Shown here: piece by piece, positions 33,928-46,556 of the stretch | Layout: each line of letters opens with the position of its first letter | Position numbering within the stretch: the stretch's first letter is position 1 | Assembly (NCBI GenBank): GCA_023614405.1 | Contig: CM042688.1 | Span: forward strand, 440,314,028-440,378,027 | DNA: 64,000 nt | Reading direction: 5' to 3' | DNA from: Avena insularis | Taxonomy: Eukaryota > Streptophyta > Magnoliopsida > Poales > Poaceae | Translations under genes and position numbers: made by a program | Notes under the pieces: generated by a model | Told to the model about the DNA's origin: nothing | Seen by the model: the letters and a program-made list of their open reading frames with translations, nothing else | The model's database searches: none

Positions 33928-36785
33928 TATAAGATCTCACCATAATAAGGTAAGATCCCTGTGATTGCAGTGCTAGTCCCTGGATCGAAATGCTAGCACC
34001 CACAGTTTAAGATGAAGTACACAGAAACAAAGGTCATTATTACATCACATGTCCAGGAATATAATGGTTCTTACAACTCACTTAGCCCAAGGCTAACATT
34101 ATTCAAGGTTCACATTACATAGTATAATAATAGAGTCTTTTATCTTCATGCTCCACAGGCAAACATGTCGAGTGTAGACCCGCAACCCTACTCATCATCA
34201 GAGTATCCTGCAACATAATAAGTTATAGCCACAGGGGTCAATACATTTGGAATTGTATTGGAAAGTGATACCATAGATACTTAGTATAATCCAACAACTA
34301 AATGAATATATGGCTAAGTGTGGTTTGGCTAAAAGCAAGGTTTTATCTCATAGTTTTTTAAGAGTAAGTTTTCTCTTTCAAAACACTAAGGTACCAATGA
34401 TAGACATCACTGAATGTCTACCCTTGTTCACCCACAAGTTTTAATTTAGAGAAATTTGGGTGAGGACATTATTGAACTACTTCACTGTCTTGATGCTCAG
34501 AAATTGTCCATAACCGGGGACACGGCTAAGTACTTAGTTTTACCCTCTCGAGAGGTGGTGCACTTTCCCCACAAGACTCGACATGCATCGACACGAGACT
34601 TTTCAGAAGCAATCCCTCAGACCACCACGGACGCGTTCCATCCTATAATATCTACCACCCTCTGTCCGTCTGGCTGAGTTCTTGCAACTTAGTCGGTCAA
34701 GGCAGAGCCCATATGCCAAGTGGCTGCACTAGAAGCTTCGCGACAAGAACGTCTCCAATCTCTTTGTTCCTGGGTGGCCGTCCACAAGCGTGATACACCA
34801 GCTGACCATAGAAATGGCCCCTGAGTAACCACTCAACATAATCCAAGCAAGTCCCATTCCACCTAGGTATTTCATTAACATTAGTTGTTTTCTTAATCGA
34901 ACAAAATAATATCTTTCCATACCATCTTGATATGAATTTCCACCCACGAATTCTAATAGCATGGCTAAGCACTCTAGCATACGATGTCTTTCAACTAGGA
35001 AATACTACCAAGATATAATCTATAGGATAGCATAGCAACAATATAATTAATCCTACCATGCTAAGATCTAACAAAATAGCACTAGTGCAATAGTGAAAAT
35101 AATAGGACATGAGATGAAATATCACTTGCCTTGGTAGCTAGGGGAATAGGTGCAATCCTCACAGTAACAAACTTCACAATCCACACAATCTATACAAAGA
35201 ACAATACAACAACAATAATTCAATCAATATAGCATCACAAAAATATGAATGCATGCAAATGCAATGATATGAACTAAACTCTAAAACTTGTAGAGTCTAC
35301 AGTATAGAGGTTAAAATACTCTATCTAAAGGCATAAGGAATACCTAAAAACAATTTATGAAGTAATTTTTATGGGCAAAATACTCCTAAAATGGTTCTGC
35401 CTATAACTCCAATTTTTCAGAAGCAAAAGTGTGAAACAAGGCCTCAATAATAAAGGTCTCATTTTTCTGAATCCATAGACACCAAATTTGTATTTTTCTG
35501 AATTGTAGATCAAAAGTTATTGAATTTCTAAGTTTAATATATATTATGTCTATTTTCTAATTAAACAGATGCACATGCGGGTGTGGCGTAATCCTACTGG
35601 CCCGTACCGATTCGATCGGATCGATCGCTGCGGGTCGTCAGATTATAAGTGGCAACGGATGGACCAGATCAGCCCGTACCTGTTCGATCATCGATCTAAT
35701 CTGAGCCGCTGGCGACAGATCCAACGCCTCCTACGACTCGGCCAGGAATGGGCGGCGCTGACTTACTGCGCGTGATGGCGACGCGTCGGTCGGTGGTGTT
35801 CCGGCGGTTCTAAAGGGGCAGGGGATCCGAGGACTCTTACCAGAGGTCGAGGTGGTCGTGGTGGTGTCGGCGATGGTCACGGTGGAGGGAGAGGCGCTCT
35901 GCTTCGCTCCAGATTCCTCGCCGGAGTTCTACCGATGGCGGAGCTCGCGTCTCCGAGACGGTGGCGTCAATCTGTGGCTCGAGCAGGCAAGGAGAGAGGT
36001 TAGGGAGGTGCGCTCGGGTCAATACTGTCTAGTAGAGGCTAAAAAGGGGCAGTGGAAACCCTAGACTTACCGGAAAAGTTGACGGACGGCGGCGGCAGAG
36101 GGAGTTCACCGACGATGATTGTGCCGTTGACCTGGGGCAAGAAAAGGCACGTGGCCAGGGTTAAAAGGTGCGCCAGAACCTAGTGAAGATGATAAAGCAG
36201 AGAGGAGGGCGCATCGCGGTCGAGGCTCACCAGAATCGTTGCTGGAGTCGCGTTGGACAGCGGCGGTTCGATCTTGCAATTGGGGAGCCTGGGGGCTCTC
36301 CGGGGGTGGTGAGTGAGGGGAAACTGATGAGGAGGGAGAGAGGATTAAGAAGGAGTGGTTGTGGTGGTGATTCAATGCGTGTAACGCTCGAATTCGACTG
36401 GGTTTTAGAAACGGTAGAGGGAGGTGGTTAGTTCATCGCCTGGGTGGAAGAAGATGAGGTGGCGACGACATGGAGGTGGGGCCAGGGGGTAAGTGGGAGG
36501 GGGTCTGCAGGGGGACGGTGAGAAAAAGAAGGAGGGGGAGGGGTGACCCGGGTGGGCTTGCTGGGCTGGGTTGGGCCAAATAGGCCAGATGCTGTTGCTG
36601 CTCGAGTTTTTTCTCCTTTTTGCTTTTTCTTTTTAGCTTTTTCTTTTCCTAGGTTTTGAATTAGCAAAAGTGTTCCAAATTGCCTCAAAATTTCACCAAA
36701 TTTTTGGAGGACAACTAGATGCAATGCAACACATGCCATGATGATATGAGTGCAATGGTGATGGTTTTCAGATGGAAATTTTGGG
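33928..36785 (-). repeat. 5' LTR of Tekay element
   Basis: Near copy of 23196-26048. Plus-strand start TATAAGATCTCACC (G to A in the TG end). The right end stops at AAATTTTGGGA without the expected TGTTACA, then element 2 coding resumes. The three-palindrome block is at 34505-34570. The GC-rich island at about 35570-36560 contains a short sense frame with SPPPESPQAP that also occurs in 57269-60188. Confidence 0.9.
34505..34570. other. Three-palindrome LTR block, Tekay 5' LTR
   Basis: Contains TGTCC/GGACA arms, CTAAGTACTTAG at 34526-34537 and CCTCTCGAGAGG at 34544-34555. Confidence 0.8.
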
Positions 36786-37773
36786 AAAGCCATCCGACAT
36801 GCCTGGTGTCCCGAGGGAACTCGCTGAGCACAAACTTAACGCCGACCCCAAAGTGCGACCAGTGAAGCAGTCACTGCGACCCTTCAATGAAGAGCGTCGC
36901 CGAGCAATCGCCGAAGGAGTGCAGCGTCTACTCGCCACAGGCTTCATTCGGCCCATAAGGTACTCCAAGTGGCTGGCAAACCCAGTCCTCGTTCTCAAAA
37001 AGAACAACACGTAGAGAATGTGTATCGACTACACCAGCCTCAACAGCGCCTGCCCGAAGGAGGAGTTCGTCCTACCGCGCATCGATCAAATCATCGACTC
37101 GACTACGGGATCAAAGTCGTTGTGCTTCCTCGATGCATACTCTGGTTACAACCAGATCAAGATGGCGGTCGAGGACGAGGAGAAAACGGTGTTGAACACG
37201 CCATTCGGTGCCTTCTGCTACACCGCCATGACGTTCGGCCTAAAGAACGCTGACACGACCTATCAGTTGTGCATGCAGGAGTTCCTTGCGAGTCAAATTG
37301 GCCGCAACATCCACGTCTACATCGATGATGTGGTGGTAAAATCCACCCGCCAGAGCGACCTGCTCACCGACCTGGCCGAAACCTTCACAAATCTACGGAG
37401 GTACAAGATCAAGCTCAATCCAGGGAAGTGCACCTTCGGCGTGCTAACCAGACAGCTCCTAGGGTACGTGGTCTCCAAACGAGGCATCAAATCTAACCCC
37501 ACCAAGATCGACACCATCGCGAGACTCGGGAAACCTGAGTGCCTGTGCGACGTCCAGAAGCTGGCCGGGCGAGTCGCGGCTCTCAGTCGCTTCATCCCCC
37601 GGCTCGGTGAGAAGGCAATGCCTCTCTACCGCCTAATGCGCAAGAACCCCACGTTCCAATGGAACGAAGAAGCAGACAACATTCTCAAAGCGCTCAAGGA
37701 AGTGCTGCTGGCAGCACCACTTCTCGCCGCCCCAACCGACAAAGAGCCGATGCTCGTTTACGTCGCGGCCTCC
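36786..37773 (+). pseudogene. Reverse transcriptase of Tat element 2 (resumes after Tekay insertion)
   Basis: The sequence directly after the Tekay LTR reads PSDMPGVPRELAEHKLN, the usual segment before the RT domain. One stop at 37015-37017 (TAG where TGG is usual) precedes RMCIDYTSLN. The palm is well preserved: GSKSLCFLDAYSGYNQIKM, TPFGAFCYTAMTFGLKNADT and catalytic YIDD at 37318-37329. Then LNPGKCTFGV, the thumb (RVAALSRFIPRLGEKAMPLY) and the start of the RNase H connection. It breaks at about 37773 where unrelated gypsy sequence begins, so RNase H and integrase are absent. This is the only RT here with an intact gypsy catalytic box. Confidence 0.9.
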
Positions 37774-38225
37774 ATGCTCATGATAAGAATGTTTTATGTG
37801 ATAGTTATATTGTTAATTTTATTCATGATGCTACTGAAAGTTATTATGAGAGAGGGAAACATGGTTTTATGTATCTCAACAATATTAAGTTGCCCCTCTT
37901 TATGTTGAAAGTCTTGAAGTTGCACTTGTTTTGCTTTCCTATGATTGTTGCTTTGTGCTTTCATGACTTGTTTCTTTACAAGATTCCTATGCATAGGAAG
38001 TGGGTTAGACATAAATGTGTTTTGAATTTCCTTCTTGATGCTCTCTTTTACTTCAATTCATATTTCTTATGTGAGCATCTTCTCAAACTATCAAGCCTAA
38101 CTTAAAGTCATTAAAGAAAAGTACTTATTGGGAGATAACCCAAAAGTTTTAGATGACTTTTGAAAGTTATTGCTTCACTAATAACCTCTCTTTATCCTTC
38201 TTATTTGCTTTTGTTGCCAAGAGTA

Positions 38226-39851
38226 TGTTGGGTTCATAGCATAGAAAACAAAAAATTTCCTATGATGAGAACTATACGTCAAGATCTATCTACTAGATAC
38301 AAGCAACGGGTGGATATACATCCATAGAGAACTTACCCTCGAAGACAATAGAATTTTGTCAACGAGTTGGAACTCGTGGATGATGTAGTCGTACGCTTGC
38401 CGATCTCAAGGTGGTGTGGAAGTCCTAGCGCCGCAAATCAGCAGTGCATCCATCCTCGCACACACGTTCAGGCCACCGAACAACCTCCACCTCCTCGCTC
38501 CAGCGAATCAGCGGAAGCAGCAACTCCTTCCAGACGCAATGCCACCGGGAACATGTATCTCGCTAATCCGAGACCATGGGGGGATATATCTAGAGGGGGA
38601 GAGATCCTTCACGAGGAGCTGTACTTTGTGAGGGAGGAGAGGGGGGATCCTCCCCTACCATGGCCGGTGCCCATGGGGGGTGCCCCCACCTCTTCCTCAT
38701 TCATGTGGTGGAAGCTCCACTCACATCAATTTAGCCTCCACCCAAAGTTCCACTCACATGCATTAAATTTCCACCAAATTTAATGCAACTCTCATTTAAT
38801 AAAACTCTTTTATTTATTTTATTCAGAATTTTGTTAATTACTTTAATTAACAAACATTCACATAAAACTCCTTGTAACATTTCAATATCACATGCAGAAC
38901 CAGTTTCTGCAATTTGACCCGAAACAATTCCGGTTTCCATCGAAATAATTCCAGAGCTTTGCAATTATTTCGTCTGAAACATATGTGCTCCAAAATGGTG
39001 TTTGGCAACCCTTAATTGTGTCACCCTACGGTTCTCGAATAATGCAGACATGATTGAGACTCCTCTCAAATCAATAATCAGAAGCGAGACCTGGAGATCC
39101 ATACTGACTCCTGCACATTCCACGATGACTTCTGTGATCGTGAGAACCTTTAACGCTAGTAACTTAATCCCTTTGTCTCATGATATATTACATGTCCGAG
39201 ATTTGATCATCGGTATCCAAATACCTAGTTTGATCTCGTTACCGACATGCACTCTTTTCTCGTTCCCATGATATAACATTCTAGTGATCACATCACTTGC
39301 TTGCAAGCTATCTTAATGTGTTATCACCGAGAGGGCCCAGAGTATATCTATCTGTCATCGGGATTGACAAATTCGACTCTTGATCCATGAGCCTCAACAT
39401 GACATCTTCGGAGTATCTGAACCCACCTTTATAGTCACCCTTTTACGGTGTGACGTTTGATGTTATCAAGTTACTCTTCTGATGTCAGCAATTAACATGA
39501 TCTCATGGTCTAAGGATAAAGATTACTTCGTATGATGTTATAGCAATATAAACATAATGACTTTGATCGTAATGCTATACTTCGGATGAATGTTCATCAG
39601 ATCATTTCACAAATGTTGTGACCTCGTTATTAACAACATCCAATGTCCATGATGAGGAAACTTTGATCATCTTGTTAATCAACGAGCTAGTCTATAAGAG
39701 AGGCATAACTAGGAACCTTTTATTTGTTTATTAAACACACAAATTGACATTTCCTATCAATACAATTATAGCATGCAAAATAAACATCTATCTTATACAA
39801 GGAATACATAATAACAACTTTATTATTGCCTCTCAGGGCATATTTCCTTCA
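38226..39851 (-). repeat. 3' LTR of Angela-type element
   Basis: Plus strand begins TGTTGGGTTCATAGC and ends CATATTTCCTTCA. Near copy of 44923-46551. The short ORFs over 38367-38783 also occur in the other LTR and are not genes. Confidence 0.93.
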
Positions 39852-39884
39852 GTCTCCCACTTGCACTAGTGACAATAATCTAGT

Positions 39885-41585
39885 TCACATAGTGATAAAT
39901 CTAACACCCATGGAGTTCTGGTGTTGATCATGTTTTGCCCTAGGGAGAACTTTAATCAATGGATCTGCTACATTTAGGTCCGTGTGTACTTTACAAATCT
40001 TTATATCTCCATCCTTGACATGCTCGCGAATGGAGTGAAACCGCCGCTTAATATGCTTGGAATTCTTGTGAGACCTTGGTTCCTTGGTGTTGGCTATGGC
40101 TCCATTGTTGTCACAATAGATCACCATTGGGTCCAATGCACTAGTAACTATACCTAGTTCCGTTATGAACTCCTTCATCCAAATCGCTTCCTGCGCCGCT
40201 TCTAAAGCAACAACATATTCCGCCTCCGTCGTTGATCCAACCACCACAGGTTGTTTGGAACTCCTCCAACTAAATGCTGCTCCGTTCAAGAGAAATACAT
40301 ATCCGGATTGAGACTTAGAGTCATCCGGATCGGTGTCAAAGCTAGCATCAACATAACACTTAGCGACTAGCTCTTCTTCACCTATGTATACAAGAAACAT
40401 ATCCTTAGTTCTTCTTAAGTACTTAAGGATATTCTTGACCGCTATCTAGTGTTCCGAACCTGGATCAGATTGGTACCTACTAGTCAAACTAATAGCATGT
40501 GCCACATCCAGTCTTGTACATAGCATGGTATACATTATAGAGCCTATGGCTGAGGCATAGGGGATCTTATCCATTATCTCTCTTTCTTCCACCGTAGCCG
40601 GACTTTGAGTCTTACTCAATGTCTTGCCTTGCAACATAGGTAAGAACCCCTTCTTACTTCCGTCCATATTAAACTTCTTTAATATCTTATCAAGGTATGT
40701 ACTTTGCGATAGCCCAATTAGGCGCCTTGATCTATCGCTATAGATTTTAATGCCTAATATATATGAAGCTTCACCAAGGTCCTTCATCGAAAATTTGCTA
40801 TTTAGATAACTTTTAACACTGTTTAAAAGATCTATATCATTTCCAATCAATAATATGTCATCCACGTATAATATCAGAAATGCCACATTGCTCCCACTCA
40901 CTTTCTTGTAAATACAAGCCTCTCCATAAGTTTGGACAAATCCAAACTCTTTGATCACCTCATCAAAGCAGAGATTCCAACTCCGGGATGCTTGCTTTAG
41001 TCCATAGATGGATCGCTGAAGCTTGCATACCTTATCAGCATCCTTAGGATCGACAAAACCCTTAGGTTGTATCATATACAACTCTTCTTCAATATTACCA
41101 TTGAGGAACGCAGTTTTGACATCCATCTGCCATATTTCATAATCGAAATATGCAGCAATTGCTAACATAATCCTAACTGACTTTAGCATCGCTACGGGAG
41201 AGAATATCTCATTGTAGTCAACTCCTTGAATTTTTCGAAACCCCTTTGCGACAAGTCGAGCTTTATAGATGGTCACATTACCATCAGCATCCGTTTTTCT
41301 TTTGAAAATCCATTTATTCTCAACGGCCTTTCGATCGTGAGGTAAGTCCACCAAGGTCCAAACCTGCTTTTCGTATATGGATTCCATCTCGGATTTCATG
41401 GCTTCTAACCATTTGTTGGAATCCAGGCTCATCATCGCTTATTCATACATTGCAGGGTCATCTATTTCATCAATCATGAAATTTATAACAGGATTTCCAT
41501 ATAGTTTAGGAGCTGCACGTGTTCTGCTTGACCTGCGAGGTCTAGTAGTGTCCTCTTTCGGAGTTTCGTGATTATTATCATTAGC
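39885..41585 (-). pseudogene. RT and RNase H of Angela-type element
   Basis: RT is at 41435-40446: NKWLEAMKSEMESIYEKQVW, NKWIFKRKTDADGNV, KARLVAKGF, QMDVKTAFLNGNIEEELYM, KLQRSIYGLKQASRSWN and catalytic YVDD at 40858-40869 (FLILYVDDILLIG). Stops lie near 41437 and 40443. RNase H follows at 40400-39885 with KCYVDASFDTDPDD, GAAFSWRSSKQPVV, STTEAEYVVALEAAQEAIW and YCDNNGAIA. These would copy element RNA into cDNA in cytoplasmic particles. The catalytic residues are in place but the stops block full-length translation. Confidence 0.93.
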
Positions 41586-41591
41586 TCTCTC

Positions 41592-42691
41592 TCAATCAGG
41601 TGAAGTCAACTCCGAAACAATTTTCGATGCTGCGCTACTCACCATTTCATGAAGAGAATGTTTAATAACCTCTTCGAGTTCTACCTTCCGACTACTCACA
41701 CCTTTTGCGAGAAACTCCTTCTCAAGAAAGGATCCATTCTTGGCAACAAAAACCTTGCCCTCGGATCTATGATAGAAGGTAAAACCAATCGTTTCTTTAG
41801 GGTATCCTATGAAGACACATTTTTCCTCTTTGGGTTCGAGTTTATCCGGCTGAAGTTTCTTCACATAAACATCGCATCCCCAAACTTTAGAAATGCCAGC
41901 TTAGGTTTGTTTCCAAACCATAATTCATACGGTGTCATTTCAACGGATTTAGATGGTGCCCGATTTAAAGCGAATGCAGCGGTTTCCAATGCATAACCCC
42001 AAAATGATAGTGGCAAGTCAGTCAGAGACATCATAGATCGAACCATATCCAATAAAGTACGATTACGACGTTTTGACACACCATTACTTTGTGGTGTTCC
42101 GGTAGGCGTGAGTTGTGAAACTATTCCACAGTCTTTCATATGTGTGCTAAACTCGTAACTAAGATACTCTCCTCCACGGTCGGACCATAGAAATTTGATC
42201 TTTTTGTTACGATGATTTTCCACTTCATTCTGAAATTCCTTGAACTTTTCAAAGGTTTCAGACTTATGTTTCATCAAATAGATATACCCGTATCTACTCA
42301 AATCATCCGTGAAAGTAACAAAATAACGATATCCACCTCGCGCTGACACACTCATTGGTCCACACACATCAGTATGTATGATGTGCAATAAATCTGTCGC
42401 TCGTTCCATTGAACCGGAAAACGGCGTCCTAGTCATCTTGCCCATAAGGCATGGCTCACATGTATCAAATGATTAAAAATCAAGTGATTCCAAAAGTCCA
42501 TCAGAATGGAGTTTCTTCATGTTTTTAACGCCAATATGACCTAGACGGCAGTGCCACATATATGCAGATATATCATTATCAAGTTTAATCCTTTTAGCAT
42601 CAACATTATGAATATGCGTAATACTACTATCGATATCCAACATAAATAAATCATTCATCACAGGTGCATGACCATAAAAGGTATCATTCAT
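41592..42691 (-). pseudogene. Integrase of Angela-type element
   Basis: The pre-integrase zinc region is at 42691-42473 (YMWHCRLGHIGVKNMKKLHS). After a stop near 42470 the core is at 42445-41861: LLHIIHTDVCGPM (first Asp), FLWSDRGGEYLSYEF (second Asp context) and TPQSNGVSKRRNRTLLDMV (Glu region changed; usual NGVSERRN has K in place of E, so the catalytic Glu appears lost). A frameshift near 41865-41890 leads to the C-terminal part (KKLQPDKLEPKEEKCVFIGY) ending with a stop at about 41590. Confidence 0.88.
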
Positions 42692-42736
42692 ATAAATCGA
42701 ATAACCATTGTTTTCAGATTTAAAGGAATAACCACT

Positions 42737-43861
42737 TCACATAAAACACGATCTAGATACAATGTTCATGCTTAGTGCAGGCACCAAATAACAATTATTT
42801 AGATTTATCACTAATCCCGATGGCATATGGAGAGGCAGCATTCCGACGACGATCACATAAACTCTTGATCCATTGTCGACCCGCATCATGACCTCATCCC
42901 TTGCTAGCTGTCGCTTGTTCCGCAGCCCCTGAATCAAGTTACATATATTAGCAACCGATCCCGTATCAAATACCCAGGTGCTACTGCGAGTACTAGTCAA
43001 GTACACATCAATAACATGTATATCACATATACCTTTGTTTTCCTTCCCGGCCTTCTTGTACGCCAAATACTTGGGGCAGTTGCGCTTCCAATGGCCAGTC
43101 CCCTTGCAATAGTAGCACTCGGTATCAGACTTAGGGCCAGCTCGGGATTTCTTCTCAGGTGTGGCAACAGATTTTCCGCCCTTCTTTCCCTTCTGCTTGC
43201 CTTTCTTGTCTTTCTTGAAACCGGTGGTCTTATTGATCATCAACACTTGATGTTCTTTCCTAATCTCGACTTCCACAGTTTTAAGCATTGATAGAAGCTC
43301 GGGAAGAGACTTCTTCATGCCCTGCATGTTATAGTTCATCACGAAGCTCTTGTATCTAGGTGGCAGAGATTGGAGAACACGATGTATGCCTAGGTCAATG
43401 GGAATCATTATTCCCAAGGACACAAGCTTATCGGCGTACCGAGACATTTTGAGTATGTGCTCACTAACAGAGCTGTTCTCCTCCATCATGCAGCTAAAGA
43501 ACTTTTCAGAAGCATTATAACTCTCTACGGCAGCATGGGTATAGAAAATCATTTTCAATTCTCCCATGGTATCAAAAGCATTGCCATTTTCGAAACGCTT
43601 TCGAAGTTCTGGCTCTAGCCCATACAGTATGCCGCAATGAACTAAGTTGTGGTCCTCCTGACAAGTTATATAGACATTCTTTTCCTTGTCAGGAGCATCA
43701 GGAGCTGGTGGGGGGCCTAGCAGCGCCTCTAGCACATATTGCTTTTGTGCAGTAGTGAGGAGAATCCTCAAATTCATAGCCCAGTAGGTGAAGTTGCTAC
43801 CATTCGCAGCAAGTTTCTCTTTCTCCATGAACACATTGAAATTAAAAGCAGGTGGTGCCAT
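42737..43861 (-). pseudogene. gag and protease of Angela-type element
   Basis: 374-codon open frame starting MAPPAFNFNVFMEKEKLAAN, the usual BARE1/Angela gag start. Gag capsid segments include NGSNFTYWAMNLRILLTTAQ, GELKMIFYTHAAVESYNASE and SLPPRYKSFVMNYNMQGM. A lysine-rich linker precedes the zinc knuckle CYYCKGTGHWKRNC (CX2CX4HX4C). The protease active site reads STWVFDTGSVANICN with catalytic Asp retained. The frame stops at about 42735 between protease and integrase. Confidence 0.93.
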
Positions 43862-44908
43862 CTACAACAGAATTTGTAAAGTTTATTTAGACTAAGTTTA
43901 GGATAGATTGAGTTCAACTAATCCAAATTACTAATGAACTCCCACTCAAAAACGACATCCCTCGTGTCTTTTTGGTGATTACATGAACCAAATCCACTAC
44001 ACTAAGTCCGATCATCACGTGAGTCGGTGTAGCTTCAAAGGAGAGCATCTATATGGGCATCATATCAACTATATGACTCATGCTTAACCTTTTGGTCCGT
44101 GTTCTGAGGCCATGTCCATACATGCTAGGCTCGCCAAGTAAGAACCTTAGTATTCACGTGTGTAAAACTGTCTTACACCCATTGTATGAAAGCATCGAGT
44201 CGAGTACACCTGATCATCACGTGATGTCTCGAAACACGATCAATAGAACAGTGCATACTTAAGGAAGAACACATTTTATCTTGATATTTAAATGAGGAAT
44301 CATCTTACAATGCTACAAAAAGCGCCAAACTAGCAATATAAGATGCGAACATCTAATGTGTAAAGTGGGATGATATGGTCCATGCATTTGATCTCTATCA
44401 TATGCATCATGGTATGATCTTTATCATTCCTTTGTGTGTAAATCCAAGGTCTATGAAACTTACACGTTAAGTGTGTTGTAAGAGTATCTACCATGCATCT
44501 ACTTACAACATTACCATATCAAGACACTAGCCCAACAACGATCTAAACTAGACGCCTCTAATTTATCCATTGCAAGTTTTACGTGGCTTAGGGCTTTCGG
44601 AGATAGAACCGGTCTTACCTACGAACATGGAACCACAACGAGGATAACCAAGTTATTAGCAACTCGTTGTAAATCAGATATTGACTATAGTAGGAGATAC
44701 AGACACCCGCCAGCCACTTATGCAAAACTAGTTGCATGTCAGTCGTGGAACCGGTCTCATGTGCGATGACATGTAAGGTTGGTCCGAGCCGCTTCATCCC
44801 ACTATGCCACCAATATCCAACATACATGAAATAAGCAATAACATGATCATCATCGCCCACATATAAACATATGTGTACTACCCATGCAAAGCACCTATGC
44901 ATAGATCA
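43862..44908 (-). other. Untranslated leader of Angela-type element
   Basis: About 1 kb between primer site and gag start, as is normal for BARE/Angela elements. It would contain packaging signals. No supported ORF. Confidence 0.7.
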
Positions 44909-44921
44909 GGCTCTGATACCA
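44909..44921 (-). other. Primer-binding site of Angela-type element
   Basis: Plus strand GGCTCTGATACCA, i.e. TGGTATCAGAGCC on the element strand. It is complementary to initiator Met tRNA and one base from the 5' LTR. Confidence 0.9.
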
Positions 44922-44922
44922 C

Positions 44923-46551
44923 TGTTGGGTTCGCAACATAGAAAACAAAAAATTTCCTATGATGAGAACTATACGCCCAGATCTATCTACTAGATACAAG
45001 CAACGGGTGGATATACATCCATAGAGAACTTACCCTCGAAGACAACAGAGTTTTGTTAACGAGTTGGAACCCGTGGATGATGTAGTCGTATGCTTGCCGA
45101 TCTCAAGATCGTGTGGAAGTCCTAGCGCCACAAATCAGCAGCGCATCCGTCCTCGCACACAAGTTCAGGCCACCGAACAACCTCCACCTCCTCACTCCAG
45201 TGAATCAGCGGAAGCAGCAACTCCTTCCAGAAGCAATGCCACCGGGAACATGTATCTCGTTAATCCGAGACCATGGGGGAATATATCTAGAGGGGGAGAG
45301 AGATCCTTCACGAGGAGGTGTACTTTGTGAGGGAGGAGAGGGGGATCCTCCCCTACCATGGCCGGCGCCCATGGGGGGTGCCCCCACCTCTTCCTCATTC
45401 ATGTGGTGGAAGCTCCACTCACATCAATTTAGCCTCCACCCAAAGTTCCACTCACATGCATTAAATTTCCACCAAATTTAATGCAACTCTCATTTAATAA
45501 AACTCTTTTATTTATTTTATTCAGAATTTTGATAATTAATTTAATTAACAAACATTCACATAAAACCCCTTGTAACATTTCAATATCACATGCAGAACCA
45601 GTTTCTGCAATTTCACCCGAAACAATTCCGGTTTCCATCGAAATAATTCCAGCGCTTTGCAATTATTTCGTCTGAAACATATGTGCTCCAAAATGGTGTT
45701 TGGCACCCCTTAAGTGTGTCACCCTATGGTTTGTGAATAATGCAGACATGATTGAGACTCCTCTCAAATCAATAATCAAAAGCGAGACCTAGAGATCCAT
45801 ACTGACTCCTGCACATTCAACGATGACTTCTGTGATCGTGAGAACCTTTAACGCTAGTAACTTAATCCCTTTGTCTCATGATATATTACATGTCCGAGAT
45901 TCAATCATCGGCATCCAAATACCTAGTTTGATCTCGTTACAGACATGCACTCTTTTCTCGTTCCTGTGATATAATATTCTAGTGATCACATCACTTGCTT
46001 GCAAGCTATCTTAATGTGATATCACCGAGAGGATCCAGAGTATATCTATCCATCATCAGGATTGAAAAATTCCACTCTTGATCCATGAGCCTCAACATGA
46101 CATCTTCGGAGTATCTGAACCCTCCTTTATAGTCACCCTTTTACGGTGTGACGTTTGATGTTATCAAGTTACTCTTCTGATGTCAGCAATTAACATGATC
46201 TCATGGTCTAAGGATGAAGATTACTTCGTATGATGTTATAGCAATATAAACATAATGACTTTGATCGTAATGCTATGCTTCGGATGAATGTTCATCACAT
46301 CATTTCACAAATGTTGTGACGTCGTTATTAACAACATCCAATGTCCATGATCAGGAAACTTTGATCATCTTGTTAATCAACGAGCTAGTCTATAAGAGAG
46401 GCATAACTAGGAACCTTTTATTTGTTTATTAAACACACATGTATTGACGTTTCCTATCAATACAATTATACCATGCAAAATAAACATCTATCATATACAA
46501 GGAATACATAATAACAACTTTACTATTGCCTCTCAGGACATATTTCCTTCA
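44923..46551 (-). repeat. 5' LTR of Angela-type element
   Basis: Near copy of 38226-39851, followed on the plus strand by the target duplication GAGTA. Differences are scattered substitutions and a few small indels. Confidence 0.93.
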
Positions 46552-46556
46552 GAGTA

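Larger units (their letters stand above)
23196..36785 (-). mobile_element. Tekay-lineage chromovirus (Ty3/gypsy), nested in element 2
   Basis: LTRs at 23196-26048 (3') and 33928-36785 (5') flank a minus-strand internal region with an iMet primer site, two extra coding modules, gag, protease, RT, RNase H, integrase and a chromodomain. The duplicated target GCATG is visible on the left (23191-23195). On the right the terminal TGTTACA and the duplication are missing, a small deletion. A solo LTR (29232-30749) interrupts its protease region. Coding frame damage is modest: three in-frame stops in pol plus one active-site change. Confidence 0.9.
38226..46551 (-). mobile_element. BARE1/Angela-type Ty1/copia retrotransposon, near full length
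   Basis: Perfect target duplication GAGTA (38221-38225 and 46552-46556). LTRs are 38226-39851 (3', 1626 bp) and 44923-46551 (5', 1629 bp). On the minus strand they read TGAAGGAAATATGCC to ATGAACCCAACA, as in BARE1/Angela (from memory). It has a primer site, leader, gag, protease, integrase, RT and RNase H in copia order. The polyprotein frame has about five stops and one frameshift. Polypurine AAGTGGGAGA lies next to the 3' LTR (39853-39862). Confidence 0.95.

Noticed and set aside
38367..38783. 138-codon frame repeated at 45064-45481
   Set aside because: Both copies lie in the two LTRs of the Angela-type element; repetition reflects LTR identity, not gene duplication.
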